A DNA stretch of 64,000 bases from positions 2,976,001 to 3,040,000 of the forward strand of contig NVQB01000001.1 in assembly GCA_002319075.1 (NCBI GenBank). The letters run 5' to 3'. The stretch's first letter is position 1. Each line of letters starts with the position of its first letter. Positions 7,461 through 14,693 of the stretch are shown piece by piece. The stretch comes from Sphingobacteriaceae bacterium (lineage in GTDB: Bacteria > Bacteroidota > Bacteroidia > B-17B0 > Aurantibacillaceae). Below the pieces are notes generated by a model. That model was not told the DNA's origin. It searched no databases and saw nothing but the letters and a program-made list of their open reading frames with translations. The position numbers were made by a program, and so were the translations under genes.

Positions 7461-9629
7461 ATGAAAAGAATTGCTTTTTTATTTCTAATTATTCCCGCAT
7501 TTGTTTTTTCGCAACAAAAAGTTACCCTCGAAGATATTTGGGTGAAGTACGCTTTTTATCCAAAGTCTGCTCAAGGTTTTAATGTTTTAAAAGACGGATT
7601 AAACTACGTAGATATTGAAAAAGTAGGTGAGGAAAGTGGAATTTATAAGTACGAATTAAAAACACAAAAGCGTTCTAAACTGCTTGTAAACGCCGCCGAC
7701 GTTAAGTTTGAAGGTCGCCTGCTGGATCTAAATTCCTACAAATTAAGTCCGAATGAAGACAAATTGTTATTGAGTGAAAGCGTGGAAAACGTTTACCGTC
7801 ATTCACCGAAAGCAAATTATTTTGTTTATGATATTGCTTCAAAAAAGGTAACTCAGCTAAGCGATAAAGGCAAACAACTCTTCCCGACCTTTTCGCCGGA
7901 TGGAAAAAAAGTGGCTTATGTAAAAGACAATAATCTTTTTATCAAAAATCTGGAGACTGGTGCGGAAACAACCGTTACAACAGATGGACAAGACAATAAA
8001 ATAAAAAATGGCTGGGGCGATTGGGTTTATGAAGAAGAGTTTTCGAAGGCAGAATATTTTGATTGGAGTTCAAACAGCCAGTATTTAGCATACGTGCGTT
8101 TCGATGAGTCGCGTGTAAAAGAATTTACCATGGATTATTATAAGGGAGAATTATATCCTGAAAAGTATACATTCAAATATCCTAAGGCCGGTGAAGAAAA
8201 CTCATTGGTTTCTGTCCGCATTTTCGACGAGCTTTCTAAAGCCACCGTTACTGCTGACATTGGCACTGAAACAGACATTTATATTCCCAGAATTGAATTT
8301 ACGAATGATTCAAAAACGCTTTGTATTCAGCGTTTGAACCGTTTACAAAATAAATTAGAGTTTTTATTTACCGATGCAGCTAGCGGAAAAGGGAAAGTAG
8401 TTTACACAGATGAAAGTAAAACTTACATCGACATAACAGACGATTTAAGATTTGTTGGCAACAAAGGCTTTATAGTTTCGAGCGAAAGAGATGAATACAA
8501 CCATTTGTATTATTACGATTTAAACGGAAAGCTGGTAAACCAAATCACTAAAGGTGAATGGGATGTTATGGAGTTTAAAGGGTTTAATGAAGCTACAAAC
8601 ACTTTGTATTATTTGTCTACCGAAATGGGAGTAATTAACCGCGATATGTACAGTGTAAAATTAGATGGCAAAGATAAAAAGCGCTTGTCTACAAAAGCTG
8701 GTCAAACAAATTTTGAATTCACCAACGGATATAAATATTATATTTCTAATTACCATAACTCAACAAGTCCGCCCTTGTTCGAGCTTTACAGCATAGATGG
8801 CAAGCTGGTAAAAGTCTTAGAAGACAATAAAGAGCTGGTAGATAGAATGAAAACTTACAATCTTAGTGCGAAAGAGTTTTTAAAGTTCAAAAATCCGGAG
8901 GGAGTAGAATTGAATTATTGGATGATGAAGCCGGCGAATTTTGACGCTTCAAAAAAGTATCCGGTGTATATGTATGCCTATGGAGGTCCCGGTAGCAACG
9001 AGTGTAACAACGGCTGGGATGGTTTTGATTATTTTTGGCACAACTTACTTTGCCAGGAAGGGTATATTGTTGTGTGCATGGATAATCGCGGAACACAAGG
9101 CCGCGGACGAGAATTTAAACACAGCACCTATTTGCAACTAGGAAGATTGGAAACACTTGATCAGATTAATTTTGCGAAATATCTGGGTGGAATGAACTAT
9201 GTAGATAAGACGCGCATTGGATTCCAGGGTTGGAGTTTTGGAGGATATATGGCCTCTTTGATGATTTCAAAAGGAGCGGATGTTATTAAAACGGCTATTG
9301 CTGTGGCTCCCGTAACTAATTGGAAATATTATGACAATATTTATACGGAAAGATTTTTACGTCAGCCGAAAGACAACAAAAGTGGGTATGAAGATAATTC
9401 TCCAACCAATTTCGTCAAAAATATTAAAGGACCTTTTCTATTGATTCATGGAAGCGCCGACGATAACGTACACATGCAGAACAGTATGGAGCTGGCAGCG
9501 GCTATGGTAAAAAACAACATTCCTTTCGATTATATGATTTATCCCAATAAAGCCCACGGAATTAGCGGTGGATACACACGTTTGCATATTTACTCAAAAA
9601 TGCTGAAGTTCGTAAAAGAAAATCTTTAG
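7461..9629 (+). CDS. S9-family dipeptidyl peptidase IV
   Basis: A 722-residue exported serine peptidase that removes Xaa-Pro dipeptides from peptide N-termini, probably in the periplasm. Signal peptide MKRIAFLFLIIPAFVFSQQ. Residues 30-480 are the beta-propeller (DPPIV_N), including the double-Glu WVYEEEFSKAEYFDWS that binds the substrate N-terminus. The C-terminal alpha/beta hydrolase has the nucleophile in GWSFGGYMAS (Ser about 591), Asp in LLIHGSADDNVH (about 667) and His in NKAHGISGG (about 699). Full length, with all catalytic residues visible. The sirtuin gene follows after 6 nt. Confidence 0.93.
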   Translation: MKRIAFLFLIIPAFVFSQQKVTLEDIWVKYAFYPKSAQGFNVLKDGLNYVDIEKVGEESGIYKYELKTQKRSKLLVNAADVKFEGRLLDLNSYKLSPNEDKLLLSESVENVYRHSPKANYFVYDIASKKVTQLSDKGKQLFPTFSPDGKKVAYVKDNNLFIKNLETGAETTVTTDGQDNKIKNGWGDWVYEEEFSKAEYFDWSSNSQYLAYVRFDESRVKEFTMDYYKGELYPEKYTFKYPKAGEENSLVSVRIFDELSKATVTADIGTETDIYIPRIEFTNDSKTLCIQRLNRLQNKLEFLFTDAASGKGKVVYTDESKTYIDITDDLRFVGNKGFIVSSERDEYNHLYYYDLNGKLVNQITKGEWDVMEFKGFNEATNTLYYLSTEMGVINRDMYSVKLDGKDKKRLSTKAGQTNFEFTNGYKYYISNYHNSTSPPLFELYSIDGKLVKVLEDNKELVDRMKTYNLSAKEFLKFKNPEGVELNYWMMKPANFDASKKYPVYMYAYGGPGSNECNNGWDGFDYFWHNLLCQEGYIVVCMDNRGTQGRGREFKHSTYLQLGRLETLDQINFAKYLGGMNYVDKTRIGFQGWSFGGYMASLMISKGADVIKTAIAVAPVTNWKYYDNIYTERFLRQPKDNKSGYEDNSPTNFVKNIKGPFLLIHGSADDNVHMQNSMELAAAMVKNNIPFDYMIYPNKAHGISGGYTRLHIYSKMLKFVKENL

Positions 9630-9635
9630 CGACGA

Positions 9636-10334
9636 ATGCCAGGAAAAAAGAAGTTAGTTGTTTTTACAGGTGCAGGCATTAGTGCGGAAAGTGGAATTAA
9701 AACTTTTAGAGATTCCGGCGGACTATGGGAAGAGCATAAAATTGAGGACGTAGCTACCTTCGATGCGTGGACTAAAAACCAGGCATTGGTTCTTGATTTT
9801 TACAATAAACGCCGCAAGCAATTGTTGGAGGTTAAACCCAACGCAGCGCATTTACTGGTTGCTGAACTACAAAAACAATTTGATGTTCAGGTTATCACTC
9901 AAAATGTAGATAATCTGCATGAGCGTGCGGGTAGTAAAAACGTTCTGCATCTTCATGGCGAGCTCATGAAGGCCAGAAGTACTGTAGACCCTAATCTTGT
10001 ATACGATCTAAAAACTTACGAAATTAAAGCAGGTGACCTTTGTGAAAAAGGGTCTCAATTGCGTCCACATATCGTGTGGTTCGGTGAATTGGTACCCGCC
10101 ATGGAAACCGCTAATGCTATGGCTGCGGAGGCTGATCTTTTTGTGGTTATTGGGACTTCATTGAATGTGTATCCGGCCGCGGGAGTTATAAATTTTGTTT
10201 CTCCTTATGTGCCAATGTGGTTGCTTGATCCAGGCGAGTTTAACCTGGATTATATCCGAGAATTAAAACACATTAAGAAAACTGCCGTAAATGGGGCGGA
10301 AGATCTTAAAAGGGAACTGCTCAAGAATAGTTAG
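9636..10334 (+). CDS. cobB: Sir2-family NAD-dependent protein deacylase lacking the zinc cysteines
   Basis: A 232-residue sirtuin that removes acyl groups from lysines using NAD. NAD-binding GAGISAESGIKTFR is at residues 11-24; TQNVDNLHERAG and the catalytic His in HLHGE follow; GTSLNVYPAAGV and the closing LLDPG region complete the Rossmann fold. The usual two CxxC zinc pairs between HLHGE and RPHIVWFGE are absent: that stretch has only one Cys. The residues KARST and LRPHIVWFGE resemble the CobB/SIRT5 class (desuccinylase-type), but the Tyr/Arg pair for acidic acyl groups could not be placed. Starts 6 nt after the DPP IV stop, so probably one transcript. Confidence 0.9.
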   Translation: MPGKKKLVVFTGAGISAESGIKTFRDSGGLWEEHKIEDVATFDAWTKNQALVLDFYNKRRKQLLEVKPNAAHLLVAELQKQFDVQVITQNVDNLHERAGSKNVLHLHGELMKARSTVDPNLVYDLKTYEIKAGDLCEKGSQLRPHIVWFGELVPAMETANAMAAEADLFVVIGTSLNVYPAAGVINFVSPYVPMWLLDPGEFNLDYIRELKHIKKTAVNGAEDLKRELLKNS

Positions 10335-10430
10335 ACGTGAATTTTACTAAGTGAAATGATTTCGAAATAGAGCAATGTTAGCGGTACTTTATTTCGCGAA
10401 CCTAAATAGGCACTAAAACTGATTTGTGTC

Positions 10431-10586
10431 CTACTTCCTTCCCGGACATTTTTTACAGCGGTCGCCTTTCTTGAAGTTTTTACAACAGTCTTTTTTCTTT
10501 TTACAGCAATCTGTGTAAACGCTTAACGGACAATTGTTTTGAAAGAACAAAATAGTAGGGCTCTTTTTTTCTGTCTCAATGTTCAT
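10431..10586 (-). CDS. Small Cys- and Lys-rich protein (51 aa), unknown
   Basis: An intact ATG-to-TAG frame of 51 codons in a spacer otherwise empty between the sirtuin and the DAHP synthase. The N-terminal third is ordinary (MNIETEKKSPTILFFQNN). Residues 19-51 hold seven cysteines, including two CC pairs separated by KKKKD and a terminal CKKCPGRK. The pattern suggests a metal-binding or disulfide-rich peptide; no family is claimed. The minus strand carries TAGTTTTG a few bases before the ATG, matching TAnnTTTG, which would give a leaderless or near-leaderless mRNA. No signal peptide. Whether it is expressed is unknown. Confidence 0.5.
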   Translation of the reverse strand: MNIETEKKSPTILFFQNNCPLSVYTDCCKKKKDCCKNFKKGDRCKKCPGRK

Positions 10587-10621
10587 GGATCAAAACTAAT
10601 TAATATAGGTTATTTTTTTAA

Positions 10622-10670
10622 TACCGTAAAAGCGGTAATTTTCATGTCGCAAACCTTATGCCGTTTGCGG
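10622..10670 (+). promoter_or_regulatory. Two tandem hairpins in the DAHP synthase leader
   Basis: TACCG (10622-10626) pairs with CGGTA (10633-10637), and CGCAAAC (10648-10654) pairs with GTTTGCG (10663-10669) around an 8-nt loop. The second stem ends 8 nt before the ATG, where it could hide the ribosome entry site. No T-run follows, so these are not standard terminators. A control role is an inference. Confidence 0.4.
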
Positions 10671-10677
10671 TCTTTAT

Positions 10678-11754
10678 ATGCAATTCGAATCTTTAAATAC
10701 CTGGTTACCGGCTGTAGCCAGTCCTTTGTTAATAGCAGGTCCTTGCGGGGCCGAAAGCCCGGAGCAGTTAATGATTACAGCCAGGGGACTTAAAGAAACC
10801 GGCAAAGTTTCCTTATTTCGCGCCGGGGTATGGAAACCACGCACACGTCCCAATGCCTTTGAGGGTATGGGCGAGGAAGCTTTAAAATGGCTGGTGGACG
10901 TAAAAAAAGAATATGGATTTAAGATCACGGTGGAAGTTGCTAATGCCCAACACACCGAACTGGCGCTGAAATACGGCATTGATGTTTTGTGGATTGGTGC
11001 CCGGACTACTGTAAATCCTTTTAGTGTCCAGGAGATTGCGGATGTGTTAAAAGGAGTGGATATTCCAGTGATGGTGAAAAATCCGGTGCATGCAGATCTA
11101 CAACTTTGGATTGGAGCGATAGAACGCATTTACAATAGTGGCATACATAAAATTGCGGCAATTCACAGAGGCTTTCACTTTTACGGAAAGACCAAATACC
11201 GTAACAAACCCTTATGGCAATTGCCTATAGAGTTGAGGACCTTATTTCCTGATCTCCCGATTATTTGTGATCCGAGTCATATTAGTGGAAACAGGGAACT
11301 CATTCCATCTGTTGCGCAAAAAGCTTTAGATCTTGGTATGAATGGATTGATGATCGAATCGCATTATGATCCTTCCATTGCTTTGAGTGATGCTGCACAA
11401 CAGCTCACTCCTCAAAATCTGAATCAATTGATTTCTAATTTGGTTATTCGAAAACAAAGTTCTGATAATCCCATTGCGACCGACAAACTATTGGAACTTC
11501 GTAAACTGATAGATGAAATTGACGATGAATTGATGAACGTTCTTAGAAAAAGAACGCAGGTAATTGAAGAAATTGGCACATACAAAAAAGAACATCACAT
11601 TACCATTTTTCAACTCGGGCGCTGGCAGGAAATTTTAAAAACACGCGGTCAGTGGGCCGATAAGATGGGACTTTCACGTCAACACATCGAAAAAATCTGT
11701 CAGCTTTTACACGAAGAAAGTATTCGAATTCAAAATGGATTGATGAATACTTAA
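10678..11754 (+). CDS. Bifunctional 3-deoxy-7-phosphoheptulonate synthase / chorismate mutase
   Basis: A 358-residue fusion controlling entry to and exit from the shikimate pathway. Residues 1-250 are a type I-beta DAHP synthase barrel: AGPCGAES (20-27), FRAGVWKPRTRP, KNPVHAD, HRGF and the metal-binding CDPSHISG. Residues about 270-350 are an AroQ-type chorismate mutase: LRKLIDEIDDELMNVLRKR, EEIGTYKKE and the terminal helices. Fusions with the mutase at the C-terminus are typical of Bacteroidota, where the mutase domain can mediate feedback by prephenate. Two hairpins precede the start. The gene is convergent, 5 nt from the end of the first T9SS gene. Confidence 0.93.
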   Translation: MQFESLNTWLPAVASPLLIAGPCGAESPEQLMITARGLKETGKVSLFRAGVWKPRTRPNAFEGMGEEALKWLVDVKKEYGFKITVEVANAQHTELALKYGIDVLWIGARTTVNPFSVQEIADVLKGVDIPVMVKNPVHADLQLWIGAIERIYNSGIHKIAAIHRGFHFYGKTKYRNKPLWQLPIELRTLFPDLPIICDPSHISGNRELIPSVAQKALDLGMNGLMIESHYDPSIALSDAAQQLTPQNLNQLISNLVIRKQSSDNPIATDKLLELRKLIDEIDDELMNVLRKRTQVIEEIGTYKKEHHITIFQLGRWQEILKTRGQWADKMGLSRQHIEKICQLLHEESIRIQNGLMNT

Positions 11755-11759
11755 AAGCA

Positions 11760-14609
11760 TTAATCCGTTTTAATTAATTTCAGATTTGACGAATAATGCC
11801 CGTCATTTATTTTTAGAAAATAAATTCCACTGTTATAATTGGAAAGGTCGAGTGTATTATGGCCTTCATTTATTTTACTTTGTAAAAGTATTTTTCCCAA
11901 ACCATCTAGAAGTGTAATAGAGACGTCTTTTTTGCAGGCAATAGTTAGTTTTCCACTCGTAGGATTTGGATAAACTGAAATCAGACCATTCAGGCTTAAC
12001 TCTTTTAAGCCAACAAAATTGCAGTCGGAAGTACTAACGGTTATGGCTTGTGTGCTACTGCAGGAGGCTAAAGAAGTTGTTCCCGTTAAAGTGTAAGTTG
12101 TATTAGTAGTCGGTGTAACCACAGTCATATAAGAAGTGCTTCCATTGTCCCAGTTATAGAAATATGCGCCAATAGCGATAAGTGTTGCAGACTGGCCTGG
12201 ACACAACAATGTATTTCCAGCGATGCTAAGTTGCGGATAAGGCACTACACTGAGTGTTATTACCTCAGAGTTCGAGCAGTTTGTTATCAGAGAATTTCCT
12301 TCGAGGGTGTAATTTGTAATAACACTTGGACTAAAAGTTGTGTAAGGAGTAGTAGATCCATTGCTCCAGCTGTAAGTATCGGCGCCACTTGCTAACAGGG
12401 TTGTGGACTGCCCCTCACAAAAAAGAGTATTGCCCGAAATGGAGATTGCAGGAAGCGGATTAATTACAAAAGATCCCGATGATACTGCTGAACAAGGTCC
12501 AATAGAATTTGTGTAATAAAAAGTGTTCAGGCCAGGAGTCTGCAAGCCCGGATCGAATGTTCCACTCGAATAATCAATTGCATTTGACGTGCCATTTGTA
12601 AACGAACCACCGCCAGGTACTACACTGACAGTATATTGCGCAGCGTTAATGCACAATGGGGGTATCGCTGAAATCGTTGGAGTTGAAGGATTTGCAAAGG
12701 TAAGGGATATAGTTTTTGACTGAGGACAATTAATAATAGATGGAGTTATTACAACAGTGTAAACGATCGTGGTAACTGACCCAGATTGTACGTTCGGAAA
12801 AATAACCGTTGTACGTGTATTTGTGCTACTTAGAAAAGTGCTTGGTGACCAGGAGTATGAATATTGTGTTAGAGAAGGTATGCTTGTAAATGTAACGGAT
12901 GCCATTTGACTGCCTGGGCATAAAGTGCCTGATGTTGGAGTAGTACTGAAGTTAAACGCAAAACCGTTGACAGTAAAGTATGTGGTATAAGTGCACGCTC
13001 CGTCGAAAGCACTTATAGTGTATTGTCCCCCGCCGGATAGACCACCAGCGGTGTAAATCTTTGAAGCCGTTGGATTTAAACTACTACTAAACGCCGCTGT
13101 TGTGCCGGTTGATGTTATGAAAAAGGAGTTTAGACCTTGCGGAGCGTCGCTGACCGGATTTAAAGAAAGGGTAATCATCGCGCTTGATGCTCCCTGGCAT
13201 ACTGTTGTATATTGAGAAACGGAAAGTGTACCGGGCGTAGAAGAAACAAGAATTGTTATAAGGGAATCACGACATCCCAGAGGACCATCAAAAGCAACTC
13301 CAAAAATATCGTTTGTTTGTGCTGGATTTACAATGTATTCCTTGTTTCCTCCACCCGCTGTAAAAGTAATTGCTGTATTTAAGTGATACCATTGATAATT
13401 TGTCGCTTGAGGGGCGCTTAAGTACGCTACCGTTCCGCAAAAAGGCTGAATTACGGTTGTGGGAGCAAGTATGCCAGAGTTGATTGTTACCACAGTGCTG
13501 GTAGCATTGCAGCCTAAAGCGACGACTGTATAATTTCCTGCAGCAACATTGCTAATAACCGAACTCGTGCTAATAACTGACCCTGTAGAATTACTCCAGC
13601 TATAGGAAGAAGCATTTGAGAACACTGTAGCAGATCCTGCACTTCCATTTATACAAGTAGGTTTTGTTCGGACATAATCTATAACGGTTGGCGTGTTACT
13701 AAAAGTGTAAACAATTGTTTGAGGGCAGCCATAGTTTTGATCCAGATAGAGTGTATACGTTTGCCCGGAATAAACTGCCTGTGCGTAAATAATTTGCTGT
13801 TGACTTCCCCATGCATAATTATACGGTATTCCTCCTGTATTCCAACTGTAGGTGATGTGCCCCAGAGGCGCCACAATAGTAGCAAAGCCTAAGGAATTAC
13901 CCTGACAATAGCTAATCGGCGGGGTTACATATGGAAAGTCAGCGTCAAAAAATAATGTACCGAAATGATCTCCAAATTGACAGTCACCACAGGATATTTC
14001 TATTGTAACAACTGTATTTATATATTGGCTTAAATCTACTGTGCGCAACTGCCAATTACTCCAATGAGCAGTGGCGCTTGAAGAAAAGCTCATGTTTGAA
14101 GTTTGATTACCAGGGCCGGGTGCCAGACTTTGAGTAACACAAGATACAATATTACCATACTGATCTGTAATGTTGAACTTAAAAAAGGACTCGGAACAAA
14201 AATAATGGTTTCCGCCTGTCCACACTCCGGCAAAAGCGAATTGGAAAGAAGAATTAGAGCTTGTTACAGAATATGTTCTCGATAATTTTGTTGTAACACT
14301 ATTGGATATAGAATTATTAAGCCGTGCCACATTTGTGCCGCCTAACGGAGATTGCAAAATGTTCCCTATTTCAGGAAAAGCGGCAATTGGTGTCGAGACT
14401 ATAGAGAATTCAGGACTTCCTGCTGTCCAAACGGTATTTCCGCTACATCCTACAAGAGTGCCATTAACCTGGCTGGTTATAGCCCAGCCATTCACTGCAT
14501 TTGCAGTTGTATAAGTTCCAGCGGGAGTTGATTCAAAGTCAATGTTTGCGGTTTGTGAGTTTAAAACAGCACAGCAAAATAAAAGTAAAATGAGAGCAAA
14601 CTGTTTCAT
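11760..14609 (-). CDS. Large secreted T9SS type A cargo protein, paralogue 1
   Basis: A 949-residue protein with a Sec signal peptide (first ~18 residues), an N-terminal jelly-roll-like region (DFESTPAGTY to about 225), several Ig-like/SprB-like beta repeats rich in Ser/Thr/Asn with a few Cys, and a C-terminal T9SS sorting domain beginning at VYPNPTSGKLTI and ending GIYFLKINDGHYSSNLKLIKTD. Such proteins cross the outer membrane by T9SS and end up on the surface or in the medium, often as adhesins. No enzyme motif was seen. Forms a tandem pair with the next gene upstream (14694-17606); about 480 bp near the 3' end are almost identical between the two, while the rest has drifted far apart. Confidence 0.9.
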   Translation of the reverse strand: MKQFALILLLFCCAVLNSQTANIDFESTPAGTYTTANAVNGWAITSQVNGTLVGCSGNTVWTAGSPEFSIVSTPIAAFPEIGNILQSPLGGTNVARLNNSISNSVTTKLSRTYSVTSSNSSFQFAFAGVWTGGNHYFCSESFFKFNITDQYGNIVSCVTQSLAPGPGNQTSNMSFSSSATAHWSNWQLRTVDLSQYINTVVTIEISCGDCQFGDHFGTLFFDADFPYVTPPISYCQGNSLGFATIVAPLGHITYSWNTGGIPYNYAWGSQQQIIYAQAVYSGQTYTLYLDQNYGCPQTIVYTFSNTPTVIDYVRTKPTCINGSAGSATVFSNASSYSWSNSTGSVISTSSVISNVAAGNYTVVALGCNATSTVVTINSGILAPTTVIQPFCGTVAYLSAPQATNYQWYHLNTAITFTAGGGNKEYIVNPAQTNDIFGVAFDGPLGCRDSLITILVSSTPGTLSVSQYTTVCQGASSAMITLSLNPVSDAPQGLNSFFITSTGTTAAFSSSLNPTASKIYTAGGLSGGGQYTISAFDGACTYTTYFTVNGFAFNFSTTPTSGTLCPGSQMASVTFTSIPSLTQYSYSWSPSTFLSSTNTRTTVIFPNVQSGSVTTIVYTVVITPSIINCPQSKTISLTFANPSTPTISAIPPLCINAAQYTVSVVPGGGSFTNGTSNAIDYSSGTFDPGLQTPGLNTFYYTNSIGPCSAVSSGSFVINPLPAISISGNTLFCEGQSTTLLASGADTYSWSNGSTTPYTTFSPSVITNYTLEGNSLITNCSNSEVITLSVVPYPQLSIAGNTLLCPGQSATLIAIGAYFYNWDNGSTSYMTVVTPTTNTTYTLTGTTSLASCSSTQAITVSTSDCNFVGLKELSLNGLISVYPNPTSGKLTIACKKDVSITLLDGLGKILLQSKINEGHNTLDLSNYNSGIYFLKINDGHYSSNLKLIKTD
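11959..12440 (-). repeat. Near-identical 480-bp block, copy 1
   Basis: Encodes the two last Ig-like repeats (ISGNTLFCEGQSTTLLASG onward) through the start of the sorting domain (VYPNPTSGK). It matches 14893-15374 at a constant offset of 2934, with only a handful of base differences, whereas the sequences just outside diverge abruptly. Confidence 0.9.
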
Positions 14610-14693
14610 TGGGTCTGGTTTACATTAAAAGTAGAGTAAAGCTTTAGCCAAAACAATTCCCTTGCTCATTCAAAAGCTCAATTCACTAAATTG

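Noticed and set aside
10335-10430. A tRNA or other structured RNA between the sirtuin and the Cys-rich ORF
   Set aside because: No T-loop (GTTCRANNC) or cloverleaf pairing could be found here or in any other spacer of the window.
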